64,000 nucleotides of DNA from Vanilla planifolia (lineage: Eukaryota; Streptophyta; Magnoliopsida; Asparagales; Orchidaceae). Position 1 is the first letter of the stretch, and each line of letters starts with the position of its first letter. Location of the stretch: positions 8,735,501 to 8,799,500 of the forward strand of contig CM043878.1 of NCBI GenBank assembly GCA_023846275.1, read 5' to 3'. Position numbers and translations under genes: made by a program. Below the pieces are notes generated by a model. It saw nothing but the letters and a program-made list of their open reading frames with translations, did no database searches and had not been told where the DNA came from. Shown in pieces: positions 1 through 11,955 of the stretch.

Positions 1-3000
1 GGAGCGCGTATTCTTGAACGCCTGGACCGGGCTCTTATGAACTCGGCGGGGCTGATTGCATTTCCCAATTGTTCGGTTCATCACCTCAGTAGGCTGGGTT
101 CGGATCATTGTCCATTATTGGTTAAGGTGGGAGGCGGAGATCAGTGGCAGCAGTCCAGCAGGCCATTGTTCGACAGTGTGTGGCTGGATTTCCCTCAATC
201 ATTCCAGGTGGTGGAAAAGGCTTGGAGGAGGACTGTTCAGGGCGACAGTATGGAGATTGTGATGACAAAATTTAAGCGGTCGATGTGGGCACTGCGCAGG
301 TGGAGCCGTCAGGAGGTGGGGAATATTGTTGATCGGAATAAGGTGCTGGAGCAGGATATTGATGAGCTCCAAAATAGGGAATCTAGCGACGGTCTGTCGG
401 AAGAGGACCATAAGCGGCTTGGTGATTTGGTTGCAGCCTTTCACCGGGGGTGTGCTCTCGAGGAACAGTGGTGGTGGCAACGCGCTAAGGTGCATTGGGC
501 GCAGCTTGGGGATTGTAATTCGAGGTTCTTCCACATCGCGGCATCGGCTCAGAATAGGGGGAACCGTATTACATCCTTGCGGGACGCTAACGGCAACACT
601 GTGGACTCTCTCGACAACATTAGACGGCTTGTCTTCGAGTTTTTTGAACGGAAATGGGGTGATAGCAACATGGCGCCATTGCCTCCAATCTCCCCGTTTT
701 TCGGTTTCGTCAGTGAGGAGGCTGGCTCCGACCTTTGCCGAAGGGTGACGGAAGATGAGATTTTGGTGGCTATGCGGGGCATCAAAAGGAATCGCGCCCC
801 GGATATCGACGGCATTACTATGGATTTCGTCAATGGATATTGGAGGGTCACGCAGCGGGACATTATCAAGGCTGTCTTGGCATTCTTTGAGGAGTGTAGA
901 ATGCCGGAGAGTTGGAAGGATACCCTTGTGGTCCTTATCCCGAAGAAGCAAGGTGCTTGCCGGCCGAAGCATTTTAGGCCGATTAGTCTGTGTAACACAA
1001 TCTATAAATTGGTGGCTCGAATTCTTGTTGGCAGGCTGAAATCGCTGCTGCCTAGTCTTGTGTCTCAGGAACAGGCGGCCTTTGTCCCGGGGAGGAGTAT
1101 ATCGGATAACATAAATATTGCCCAGGAGATGGTAACGAGAATACGGTCCTGCACCGCTGCTTCCGGCCTTATGGCAGTGAAAGTCGACATGGAGCAGGCC
1201 TATGATAGGGTTCGCTGGGACTTTTTGTTCGAAACCATGAAGGCTATGCGGTTTCCTGCTACTTGGTGTAACTGGATCACTGCATGTATTTCTGGTCCTA
1301 GGTACGCTGTACTTATTAATGGAGCGCGTCTTCCCTGGGTGTCGGCGCGTCGTGGTCTCCGGCAAGGCTGCCCATTATCCCCCTTCCTATTTGTCATGTC
1401 CATGGAATACCTATCGTGCATGATGCGGGAATATGAGTCCCGACAGCTGCTCGGGTTTAGGCCGGGAATGCATACACCGCTGGTCTCCCACCTCTTGTTC
1501 GCGGATGAAGTGCTGATTTTTGCTCCAGCATCCAGGGAGGCTGCGTGCGCTGTTCGCCGCATTTTGCGGACGTTTGAGGGCAGTGCTGGATTGAAGGCCA
1601 ACTTGTCCAAATCCAATGTCTACTTTAGCAGCAGATTTAGCAAGAAGCAGTCCAGCTTAATCTCACGGAAGCTCGGAATGACTATCGGCCGTGCCTTGGT
1701 GTACTTGGGGGTCCCCATTACTGCGTGCCGAGTGACTAAGGAGGATCTGAGCGCCATAATCCAAAGAATTGATAACACAGTGATCAGCTGGCACGGACGG
1801 GTTCTGTCGCTTGCGGGCAGGGCTGTGTTGGCGTCCTCGGTTCTGTGTGTAATCCCCAACCATATTTTGTGCCACTGTTGGGTGCCGACGGGAACCATTG
1901 CAACAATTGAACGCAGAATCAGGCAATTTCTATGGGGCAGCACGAGTAGTGTTCGGAAGCTGCACTATGCTTCCTGGGACTGTGTGTCTTCGCCGAAGGT
2001 GGCCGGCGGGCTCGGGCTGCGGGACCTTCGCATTTGGCACCAGGCCCTGCAGATGGGGAATTGTAAGCGCATCCTGGGGCGCGAAGGCGGACTATGGGTC
2101 GAGATGATGAGAAGGAAGTACGGGTTCATCGACCCGTTGATGAAGACACCCCGGAATGCCTCGGCCGTTTGCAAGATGATCCTGGGAGCCATGCCGATGG
2201 CGATTTCGTGCTTCGTGTGGCGCATCGGCGACGGGCGAAGGGTGAGATTTATGGAGGATAATTGGCTTGGGGTTCTTCCTATAAGCTGTTGGCCCACGTT
2301 CATTAATGTCCGCACAAGATGGCCGGAAAGTGTTGCCGAATGCATCAGGGACGACGGTGCTTGGAATGTTGAGGTTATTTCCAGCTAGGCGGGTGAGGAG
2401 CTTGTTGAAAGAATTAGACACCTCCCGCGTGCTCGGGACTCTGTCCAGGACTGCTTGGTCCAGACGCATACGGAAAAGGAGAAGGCTCACAGTGGCCGAG
2501 TCTATGCACAGATCAAACGCGATTTGTCCTCTGCGGGAGGCGGCGACCGGCGGCGTGATGAAGCTACGGGGAGAATTTGGAAATTAAAGGTGTTGCCGAG
2601 GGTTCGGGTCTTCCTATGGCGGGCTGTCGGCGACTTTCTGCCAACAGCGACATGGATGGCTCGCCGGGGAATAAGCCGCGATCCCCTGTGCCCGTTCGGC
2701 TGCATGGAGGAGGAAACCCTGCAGCATGCGTTGTGGGAATGCCCACGTGCCCGGGACGTGTGGGGGACCAGTCATGCACGTCATGTGCTAAGGGAGCTGG
2801 GCTGGCCCACGAGTACGGCGTCCGGGTTTGGCATTTTGGAGATGTTGATCAGATTCTTGAGCTCTCCTGCGGCGTGGCGCGACGGTGCGGTACAGCATGT
2901 GGCGACTATTACTACCACCTTGTATTACATTTGGTCGAGGAGGAATGCGCTTATACACAACGGCTTCGTGCCCACTCTTTGCTCAGTGTCTCGGACGGTT

Positions 3001-3588
3001 AGGTTCGAGGTAAGCACAACCCTCAGGAGGCATCTTATCCATTCATCTCTGTCCAGCGGGAATCCTGGCAAATCCTCGGATTTGCTTGTCACGAACGGTT
3101 GGCTTCCCCCTCCTACAGGATGGATCAAGGTCAATTGTGATGCCGCGGTTGGTGATTTCATGGCTGGTCTTGGTGTCGTTGTTAGAGACTACTCTGGCAA
3201 ACCTCTCATGGTGGCCGGTAGGAGGATGTTCTCAGTGGCTGCTGATATGATGGAGGTCCAGGCCATAATCATGACCTTTGACCTTCTGAGGGAGTTTCTC
3301 TCCTAGTATCGTGCAGTTGAGTTCCAGTCTGATTCGATGGCTGCACTTCTGGAGGCTTGGGATATGGTTACTAAACCCAGTGGGGAGGGGATGCTTGCTG
3401 TTACTCTGCAGTATGTCAAGGCCATGGAGGCTTGCCGGTTTTCTCATATCCACAGGGAGGGAAATGAGCCTGCTGACTGGGCTGCTCGCAGAGCTTGCAC
3501 TCATGAGATTATTTGGGGTCCTGGGGAATCTCTTCCTCAACCTCTCATCCAACTCATGCTGTCTGATTTTCTGTTTGATCCCCCTTGA
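1..3588 (+). pseudogene. LINE ORF2 (endonuclease end, reverse transcriptase, zinc-binding region, RNase H), broken by two stops
   Basis: This is the pol-like ORF2 of a plant LINE, which would reverse-transcribe its own RNA at a nicked target. The frame is already open at base 1 (ERLDRAL, then SDHCPLL near 100-125), which is the end of an APE-type endonuclease, so the gene starts left of the window. The reverse transcriptase follows, roughly 930-1800, with a KVDMEQAYDRVRW block (Asp codon 1186-1188). The normally FADD catalytic box reads FADE (Asp 1504-1506, Glu 1507-1509). A Cys/His zinc-binding segment lies near 2570-2760 and an RNase H domain near 3130-3500 (Asp 3139, Glu 3253, Asp 3331, Asp 3475). 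TAG stops at 2386-2388 and 3304-3306 interrupt one otherwise continuous frame, with no frameshift seen. It is therefore a recent but dead copy. Confidence 0.93.
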
Positions 3589-3648
3589 GGATCTAACTGT
3601 AAAACCTGTGTGGCTTTGCCACTTTTGATATAATGATATATCCTTTTC

Positions 3649-3661
3649 AAAAAAAAAAAAA
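3649..3661 (+). other. LINE poly-A tail
   Basis: Thirteen uninterrupted A residues directly after the LINE 3' UTR. They mark the integration boundary. Confidence 0.85.
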
Positions 3662-3838
3662 TCTATCTCTCTCCTATGTTTTTTCATACCAACTATACCT
3701 CTTGGCCTCATCTTTTGCCTAAATACCACATGATCCATGTTATCTTCTTCTTTGATGAACCCAAAACGAAATGTCTTGACTATTCTTATGAAGCCAAAAT
3801 TTATTTTTCTAAAAGATGGATTTGGCTTTCTAACATGA
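3662..3838. other. Unique flank between LINE and satellite
   Basis: About 177 bp of ordinary AT-rich DNA with no 5-bp periodicity and no convincing gene. It is the host DNA into which the LINE inserted and marks the left edge of the satellite. Confidence 0.6.
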
Positions 3839-3958
3839 TGAGTAGAGTAAAGTGGAGTAGAGTGCAGTAGAGTAGAGTAGAGTAGAGTAAGATAAGGTCT
3901 GGTAGAGTAGGGTAGGTAGGGTAGGGTAGGGTAGGGTAAGGTAAGGTAGGGTAGGGTT

Positions 3959-6362
3959 GACTATGGTACAATAGTGTATGGTAAGGTAGAGTAAACTAGA
4001 GTAGAGTTAGGTTCGACAAAGTTTGGCTAGCCTATGCTAGGCTAGAGAAGAGTAGATAAGAGCAGACTAGAGTAGAATAGCATAGGGTTAGATAGGCTAT
4101 ACCATGTTAGGCTCAGTTAGGTTGGAGTAGATTAGAGTGGAGTATAGTAAAGTAGAGTAGAGATAATAAGGCAATGCTAGGTTAGGCTAGTCTAGGCTAA
4201 GCTAGGCTAGAAAAGAGTAGAATAGATTAGATTAGAGTAGAGGAGAGTTGAGTTGATTATCATAATGTAGTGTAAGGTAGAAGGGTAAGGTTGGGTAGAA
4301 TAGGATAAAGTTGGATGGGGTAGGGTAGGGTAGAGTAAGATAGGATAGTGTGGGGTAAGATAGAGTAGGGTTGAGTAGAGTAGAGTAGAGTAAAGTAGAG
4401 TAGAATAGAATAGAGAAGCATAGAGTAGGGTAGAGTAAAGTAACATAAAGTAGAGTAAAGTAGTACAGAGTAGAGTAGAATAGAATAAAATAGAGTAGAG
4501 TAGAGTGGTGTAGAGTAGAATATACTAAAGTAGAGTACTGTAGCGTAGCATAGGGATGGGCACAATAGGATAGGGTAGGGTTTAGGTGAGGAGAGGGTAG
4601 GAGAGTAGAGTAGAGTAGATTTGAGTTGTGTTGAGTTGAGTTGAGTTGAGTAGTGTTGCATAGCATAGGACAAGGTAAGATAGGATAGAGAAGAGTAAGT
4701 TATGGTAGTGTAAAGTAGGGTAGTGTTAGATAGAGTAATGTAGAGTAAAGTACAATAGAGTCAAGTAGAGCTCAGTTAAGCTAGACTAAGTTAGGGTAAA
4801 GAATGCAAGGCAAGGCTAGACTAGGCTTGGGAATGCTATTGTACAGTAGAATAGAGTAGAGTAGAGTAGAGAAGAGTAAGGTTAGGCTAGGCTAGGCTAA
4901 GGTAAGTAAGACTAGGCTAAGGTAGGGTAGAGTAGAATAGAATAGAGTAGAGTAGAGTAGTTAGAGATAATAGAGTAGAGTAGGATGAGGTATGATAATA
5001 TTTGATAGGGTAGAATAGAATAGAGTAGAGTAGAGTAGAGCAGAAAAGAGAGTAGAGATAACAGATCAAAATAGAGAAGAGTGGAGTAGTCCAGAACATA
5101 GTAGAGGATGGGAGAGTAGAGAAGGGAGAGGACAGAAGAGTGGAGTAGGGTAAAGAAGTGTATGATAGGGTAGGGTAGAGTTGGATAGGGTAAGGTAGGG
5201 ACGAGTAAAACTAGGCTAGGTAAGGGAAGAGTAGGCTAGAGTAGAGTAAAGTAGGCCACAGCAGAGTAGAGTAGAGTAGAGTATAGTTAGGTTAGGCTAG
5301 GCTAGGCTATGCAAGACTAGGCTAAGCTAGAGTAGGGTAGGCTAGAGTAAAGTAGAGTAGAGTACAATAGAGTAGGATAAGATATGATAGGGGAGGATAG
5401 GATAGGATAGGGTAGGGTAAGATAAGACAGGGTATGGTTGGGTGTGGTAGGGGTAGGGCAGAGTATTGTAGGGTAGGATAGGGTAGGATGGGGTGTAGTA
5501 AAGTAGAATAGAATAAAGTAGAGTATAGTAGAGTTAGGTTAGGCTAGCTAAGCTATGCAAAGCAATGCTAGGCTAGGCTACGTTAGGTTAGGGTAGGCTT
5601 GAGTAGAGTATAGTAGAGTAGAGTAACATAGAATAAGGTAGTGTAGAGTAGCATGGAGTAGAGTAGAGCATAGTAGAGTAGCAAAGGGTAAGACAGGGTA
5701 TGGTAGGGTATGGTATGGTAAAGTAGAGTGGAGTAGAGTAAAGAGGAGTAGAGCATAGAAGTGTTAAGTAAAATAAAGCAGAGCAAAGTATAATAAAGCA
5801 TAGGAGAGTAGAGTAGAGTAGAATAGTGCTTGGTTAGGCTAGAGTATAATAGAGTGAACTAGAGTAGAGTAGAATAGCATAAAGCTAAGCTTGGTTAGGC
5901 TACATTATGTTAGGTTAGGTTAGGTTTGAGTAGAGTAGAGTTGAGTAGAGTAAAGCTAGGCTAGGTTAAGATAGACTAAAGTAGAATAGAGTAGAGTAGA
6001 GAAGATTAGAGTATAGTAGCATAGCATAGGGTAGAGTAGGGTAGGGTAAGGTAGAATAAGATATAGTAGGGTAGGGTAGAGCAGAGTAGAGTAGAGTGGA
6101 GTAAAGTTGAGCTAGATCAGGCTAGGCTAATCTACATTAGGCTAGGTTAAGGTAGGTTAGAGTAGAGTAGAGTACAGTAGAGTAGCATAGGATAGGATAG
6201 GGTAGGGTAAAGTAGAGCAGAGCAGACTAGAGTAGAGAAAGGGCTAAGTTAAGCTAGGTTAGGCTAAAGTAGAGTAGAGTGGAGTAGAGTAGAGTGGTGA
6301 AGAGCAAGGTTAGGCTAGGCTAGGGTAAGCAAGGCTATGTTAAGTTAGGCTAGGCTAGGGTA
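3959..6362 (+). repeat. Left copy of a ~2.4 kb segment duplicated at the array edges
   Basis: Begins with GACTATGGTACAATAGTGTA and follows the same order of irregular landmarks as 44528-46983. Examples are GGATGGGCACAATAGG near 4553 against GGATGGGTACAGTAGG near 45203, and GGACAGAAGAGTGGAG at both 5129 and 45804. The irregular words rule out chance similarity of the simple repeat. Small indels separate the copies. Confidence 0.85.
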
Positions 6363-6763
6363 GGTTATGATAGGCTAGTGTAGGTTAGAATAGAGTAGAG
6401 TAGAGTATAGTAGAACTGAGTACAATAGAGTAGAGTAAAGTAGTGTATAGTAGTATAGGATAGGGTACGATATGGTAGGATAGGGTAGGGCAGTGTAACA
6501 TAAGGGAGGGTATGGTAGGATAGGGTGTGGTAGAGTAGAGTAGTGTGGAGTAAGGTGGAGTGAAGTAGAGCAGAGTAGAGTAGAGTAGAGATAGATTAGG
6601 CTATTCTAGGATTGGCAAAGCAAGGCTAGGCTAGGTTAGGCTCGTTTAGGCTAGGGTAGGCTAGAATATAATTGAGTAGAGTAGAGTAGCATAGGGTAGG
6701 ATAGGGGGATAAGGTATGTTAAGATAGGGTAGGGTAGAATAGAGTAAGGTATGGTAATGTAGG

Positions 6764-6922
6764 GTTCATTACAATTTGGTTCGGTTCGATTCGGATAGGA
6801 TCGTTTGTTCAGTTTTTTAGGTTTCGTTCGATTCGATTCAGTTTGGCTCATTTCGATTTGGTTTAGATCGTTTTAGTTTCGTTCCATTCAGTTTTTTTTG
6901 GTTCGGTTCGGTTCTGTTCGAT
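6764..6922. repeat. GGTTC-type pentamer block 1a
   Basis: The unit changes abruptly from GTAGA/GTAGG to GGTTC, GGTTT and GATTC while keeping the 5-bp period, then returns to GTAGG satellite. Confidence 0.85.
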
Positions 6923-7156
6923 ATAGTGTACAGTAGCATGGGGTAGGGTAGGGTATACTAAAATAGGGTAAGGTGAAGTAAAGTAGAGTAGAGTTGAGTA
7001 GAGTAGAGTAGAGTTAGGTTATGTTAGGCTAGGTTAGGCTAAGTAAGCCTAAGCTATGGTAGGCTAGGCTACGCTAGGCTATGATAGGTAAGAGTAGAGT
7101 AGAGTAGCATGGGGTAGGGTAAGATTGGTAGGGTAGGATAGGGTAGGGTAGAGTAG

Positions 7157-7313
7157 TGTTCGATTCGGTTTAGTTCAGTTCAGTTGAGTTTTGTTCGGCT
7201 CAGTTCGTTTCAGTTTGGTTTGGTTTCGTTCAGTTCGATTCATTTTGGTTCGATTCGGTTCGGTTTATTTCGATTCTGTTCGGTTCGATTTGGTTTGGTT
7301 TGGTTCGATTCTT
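7157..7313. repeat. GGTTC-type pentamer block 1b
   Basis: Entered through GTAGTGTTCGATTCGG, an entry sequence shared with the blocks at 19595 and 31146. Leaves directly into GTAGG satellite. Confidence 0.85.
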
Positions 7314-7659
7314 AGAGTACAGTAGGGAATGGTAGGGTAGGACAGGGTAGGGTAACGTAATGGAGGGTATTATAGGATAGGGTAGGGTAGGGTAGAGTAG
7401 AGCAGAGTAGAGTAGAGTATAGTAGAGTATAGTAAAGTAGAGTTGAGCATAGCAGAGTAGACCTAGGTTAGGCTAGTAGGGTAGGGTAGAGTAGAGTAGA
7501 GTAGAGTAGAGTAGAGTATAGTAGAGTATAGTAAAGTAGAGTTGAGCATAGTAGAGTATAGCTAGATTAGGCTAGACTATGCTAGGATAGGTTAGAGTAG
7601 AATAGAGTATAGTAGCATAAGGTAGGGTAAGATAGGGTATGTAGGGCAAGATAGGGTAG

Positions 7660-7816
7660 GGTTCGATTCTATTCGGTTCAGTTAGGTTCAGATCGTTTCG
7701 GTTAGGTTCGGTTCGGTTCGATTCAGTTCGGTTCGGTTTGGTTCGGTTCGGTTCGGTTCGGTTTGGTTGGGTTTGGTTCGGTTTGGTTTGCTTTGGTTTG
7801 TCTTGGTTTGGTTAGG
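7660..7816. repeat. GGTTC-type pentamer block 1c
   Basis: GGTTC units shade into GGTTT towards the right end, as in the other blocks that directly precede AT-rich DNA (8304, 19871, 31632). Confidence 0.85.
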
Positions 7817-7841
7817 TTTTAAAAATAAATAATATTCTTAT

Positions 7842-8002
7842 AATATATAATTTTAAAGATTATATTTTATGATGTTAATCTTTATGTTTAACATATGATA
7901 CATTGATCTTTTATATACATATATATGTACATAAAGATCAATGTATCGTAAGTGAAACAAAAAGATTAACATCATAAAATATAATCTTTAAAATTATATA
8001 TT
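7842..8002. repeat. 161-bp foldback palindrome made from the AT-rich segment end
   Basis: The two ~80-bp arms (7842-7921 and 7923-8002) are near-perfect reverse complements with only a few mismatches, centred at 7922. The left arm matches the left end of the AT-rich segments at 8488, 20052 and 31856. This is therefore a head-to-head inverted duplication of that end and could extrude as a cruciform. It carries no coding capacity. Confidence 0.9.
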
Positions 8003-8303
8003 AAAGTAGAGCAGAGTACAGTAAAGTATAGTAGAGTATAGTAAAGTAGAGTTAAGCATAACAGAGTAGAGCTAGGTTAGGCTAGCAGGGTAGGGTAGGG
8101 TAAAGTAAAGTAGAGTAGAGTAGAGTATAGTGGAGTATAGTAAAGTAGAGTTGAGCATAGCAAAGTAGAGCTAAGTTAGGTTAGGCTAGGCTAAGCTAGG
8201 TTAGGCTAGGTTAGGATAGGTTAGAGTAGAATAGAGTAGAGTAGCATAAGGTAGGGTAGGATAGGGTATGTAGGGCAAGATAGGGTAGGGTAATGTTGGG
8301 TGG

Positions 8304-8467
8304 GGTTTGATTCTATTCGGTTCAGTCCGGTTCAGTTTGATTTGGTTCAGTTCGGTTCGGTTCGGTTTGGTTCGGTTCTGTTTGGTTCAGTTTGGTTCAG
8401 TTTGGTTTGGTTCGGTTTGGTTCGATTTGGTTTGTTTTGGTTTGGTTTGTCTTGGTTTGGTTAGGTT
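8304..8467. repeat. GGTTC-type pentamer block 1d
   Basis: Last GTAGA-free block before the first AT-rich segment. Rich in GGTTT and CTTGGTTTGG just before the boundary. Confidence 0.85.
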
Positions 8468-11400
8468 TTAAAAATAAATAATATTCTTATAATATATAAT
8501 TTTAAAGATTATATTTTATAATGTTAATCTTTATGTTTAATGTACGATACATTGATCTTTTACATATATATATATACACATTAATCTTTTATATACATAT
8601 ATATATATATATACACATAAATTGGTAACAAATTATACCTTGAATAACACTCATGTAAAAAAAAATTAATTTGAATTTTTTTAGCATAAAGAGTAATCAA
8701 ATATATTATGTTTTTGATATACAAAATAATATTTTGTTTTGTTATTTCTATTATATAAGTTAATATTTTGTCTTTTATTTTATAATTAAAAATAAAACTA
8801 ATAAATATAAAGAAAATTTTTTTGAAAATAAAAAATTAAAAAAATTTAATATCAACTATTATTTATTAAAATAAGTATAATATGTCATAGTTTTATATAA
8901 TTATTTATTAAATCACACTTAGATTCTATACTTTTTTTAAACCATTAGATTCCTTTATTATTTAAGAAGTAAATTAATCTTTATATTTTAAAAAATAAAG
9001 TTAATGAATGTAATTTAACTAATAGTAATGATATATTTTTTAGAAAAATTAAATATTTCAATGTTTGATTTTATTTTATTTTTTATGATAGTGCATTGAT
9101 AAAAAAAATTAAAAAAATAATTTTCTAAAGAAAATAAAATTCAAAATATTTAAAATAAAAAAGTAGACAAATATTCCTAATAGTTTCATTGGTTTATTAA
9201 TTATCATTTATTACTAAAATAGTTGCACATTTCATGTTGTTGATTACGTAATGGTTTTTTTGCATAATATGTTTTATGGAATAGCCATAAAATTAGTAGC
9301 CTTCCAAATTATAGCCTTTTATGAAATTATGGTTAGCTCATGATTTTTGCTTTATTTTGATATTTGTAAATTTTTTATGCATTTGCACCCATGGTAAAAA
9401 CTTTTTCATTATGTGAGGCAAATAGAAAAAATGTCTCATAGTTTGTTAATAATTATTTAAAATTTTCAAATTCTAAAGTGTTAATTATTTTATATTTTTT
9501 CATATTATACAATTTATGCAACTTTCACAAAATATTCACCATCGAAATTATGAAATTTGAGAAAAATTCCATGATAGTTAATGCATGAGTTTTCTTAGTT
9601 TTTGACATCTACATAATTTGTTTTATATTATTTTACCTAGAATAAGTATTGTCACATTTTCAAACCAATAGACAAATACGTAGATTATTTGTTTAGAGGG
9701 TTTTTTTAATTTTTGAAGTATAAAATCTGGAATGATTGAATTTCAAATCTATTTTTTTGCTTAACATTTTGTAGATATAATCATATTTAAATAAAATTTA
9801 TAAATAAATATATAATATTATCGATAAATTTTACTAGTTCATGGAAAATAACAAAATTAAAGTAGGCAAATTTGATCATTAAAATGGTTTCTCCTTCTTG
9901 TTTTACATCTTAAAATAAGAGTAATTCATGCTTACAAAAAAAAATTTAGTTACTAGAAAGAAATTTATATTTATTACTCATAGTAAAAACTTTTAATTTT
10001 GATTTGATTTAAAACATAAGTATTATATGAATATATTAAATTTATTATATACAAAATATTATTTAATTTTTTAAAATTTTAATATATAAATTAATATTTT
10101 AATATTTGAATTTAAAAATAAAAAATTATAAATAGTGACAATAGTTTTTTTGTATGATAATTTAACATATTTTTAAAAAAAATATGAATTAACTAATAAT
10201 AATTATATATATTTTGGATAAATTTTAAAGTTGGTATATATAATGTTCTTTTGGATTACAATTTTATTTTAGTTTGAATTTTTTTTAATGATCGTTATAA
10301 AAAATTATAGATAAAATTATAATATCTTGAAACTTTATGCTCATAAAACATAAAGAATAAACTTCAAATAAGTCGTTAATATAAAAAACATAAGAAAACA
10401 ATAATAACATAATGTATAAATAAATAAGCAACTAGAAACCTAAAGATCATCATTCTAACTATAAAATTAAAATATGCCTAATATTATTATAACTTAGTTA
10501 CCTTAAACTAAAAGGATAAAAATATAAATAATTAGTGTCATCACTTTATATTTCTATGATCTAATAGACCTCATTTTACTTTATATAAAGTATAATTTTA
10601 TTATAAGAAAAGAGGTAATAATTAAAATAAAAAATTTAATTCTTATTTTTTAGTCTAAAAATACTTTGATTTATTAAAATATTGCATTTGGTTAATCACA
10701 ATTTAAGATGATATTTATCACATTAAAAATAATTTTAAAAGTCTAATTATACACTTTTATAAGCACATTGTTAAGTTTTTTTTAATTAAAAAATTAAAAT
10801 ATAGTTTGACCAAAATAAATAATAATTTTATCCTTAAAAAATAATGAAAGAAAGAGATTTTTCTTATAAAAAGTAAATACTATTTATTCATTTTAAAATA
10901 TGACTATTCTATGAAGTCGCTATACACAATAAATTTATTAAATATATAAACTTTTTATAGCAATTTTAAAAATACATTTTAAAACTATTATTTGTTAATA
11001 AATTTTTCATTCAAAATTATCTTTAAGAATAAACTTAAATGACAATATCTACATCACATAGTCATAGATTTTAAAATTATTAAAAAACATTCACAAAATA
11101 TTTTTGATATTTTTTATAGATTAAATAATTTTTTAGATTTTTTTGAATGTTTTCTCTCAGTAATAAAAAATCTAATAAAAGACTAAAATTTTTCTTTTCT
11201 TTAAGAAAGTGATAGGTAAAAATTTTCAAAATAAAATATTTTTAATACAAAAATCTAAATGTATATTTTAAAGTAACTCAAATATATATTACATAAAAGT
11301 TATTACGTTTATACAATCATCTAATAAAAGATATTCAGTGATAATCTTTTTTTATAATAATTTTTTTGTTTCATTGAATGAAAACTCAAATCTTATTTTT

Positions 11401-11955
11401 AAAAATTTTCTTATTTTTAAAAAATGATACATAGCAGAATTTAATTATTATTTTAATAAAATTGATTTTTGGAGGATATAGAAATTATTAAAATAAAGAT
11501 TTTATACTTAACTTTTTTATATAAAATGACTTGAAATAGATTTTCTAGAAATTTCTAATCATGAAAAAATTAAAAATTTATTATAAATTTGAATACAAAA
11601 AATACTTTTTATGACATATATTTTTGTAAAATTATTTTAAAAAATAATTATTAATTTATTAAACTCATACATTATATACAAAGTAATATCTTAAGAGTTT
11701 TTTTGTTTATTTGTATAATAAATTAATTTTTTTGACAATAGTTGATAGAAATCTTGATTAAAATTAAATGTATTTAACAAATAAACATTACATTTTTTTT
11801 ATTTTTTGATTAAAGTAAAGTTTTAAAAAATTAAAAAAGTTTTTATCGTTAAAAGGTATTAATTTTTAAATTAAATCATTTTTTTTTAAAATTCATGTTT
11901 ACGATACAAATGATGATAGGAAGTACAAGACACTCTAAGATTAAGAAGCATAACA
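8468..11955 (+). repeat. AT-rich non-coding segment, copy 1 (longest, ~3.5 kb)
   Basis: Very AT-rich DNA without a convincing reading frame, embedded in the satellite. The left end (TTTTAAAAATAAATAATATT) and the right end (GATTAAGAAGCATAACAG) recur at copies 2 and 3. Conserved internal words include AATAACACTCATGT near 8643 and CACACTTAGATTCTATAC near 8915. I see no terminal inverted repeats, LTRs or target duplication, so it may be a transposon relic or a normal part of the satellite's long repeat unit. The repeated flanking context favours the second reading. Confidence 0.8.

Larger units (their letters stand above)
1..3661 (+). mobile_element. Plant LINE retrotransposon, 3' part
   Basis: ORF2 is followed by a short 3' UTR (3589-3648) and an A-run of 13 bases (3649-3661), the expected 3' end of a LINE copy. 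The 5' end, ORF1 and the left target-site duplication lie outside the window, so the duplication starting at 3662 cannot be confirmed. The GC-rich coding part contrasts with the AT-rich DNA to the right. Confidence 0.9.
3839..8467. repeat. Pentanucleotide satellite, block 1
   Basis: Degenerate tandem 5-bp repeat. The dominant unit on the + strand is GTAGA, with stretches of GTAGG and GGCTA and four GGTTC-type stretches near the right end. Register slips of 1 base are frequent. Bases 3959-6362 are a diverged copy of 44528-46983. Minus-strand reading frames here (for example 4207-4673) translate as Leu-Tyr-Ser-Thr-Leu repeats in all three frames, because CTCTA has no stop codon in any register. 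They are not genes. Confidence 0.95.
7404..8467 (+). repeat. Local ~650-bp tandem duplication ending in GGTTC blocks
   Basis: Two successive copies (about 7404-7817 and 8005-8467) share TAGAGTATAGTAAAGTAGAG, a GCTAGGTTAGGCTAG stretch, a GTAGG stretch and a GGTTC block. Each ends at the same AT-rich sequence TTTTAAAAATAAATAATATT (starting at 7817 and 8468). The first copy is followed only by the foldback at 7842-8002; the second is followed by the full AT-rich segment. Confidence 0.7.

Noticed and set aside
199..1365. 388-codon minus-strand frame antisense to the LINE
   Set aside because: Shadow of the GC-rich reverse transcriptase frame; no recognisable domain.
3900..3956. Telomere-like GGGTA runs
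   Set aside because: The period is 5 (GTAGG), not the plant telomere TTTAGGG, and it grades into GTAGA satellite.
4207..4673. Minus-strand frames of up to 145 codons rich in Leu, Tyr, Ser, Thr (and all similar frames to 46450)
   Set aside because: All three frames give the same periodic peptide because the 5-bp repeat is stop-free on that strand; no start context, domain or codon signal.
8468..11955. AT-rich segment as a classical DNA transposon or Helitron
   Set aside because: No terminal inverted repeats, no TC...CTRR ends with a 3' hairpin, and no target duplication could be recognised; left as an unclassified repeat.
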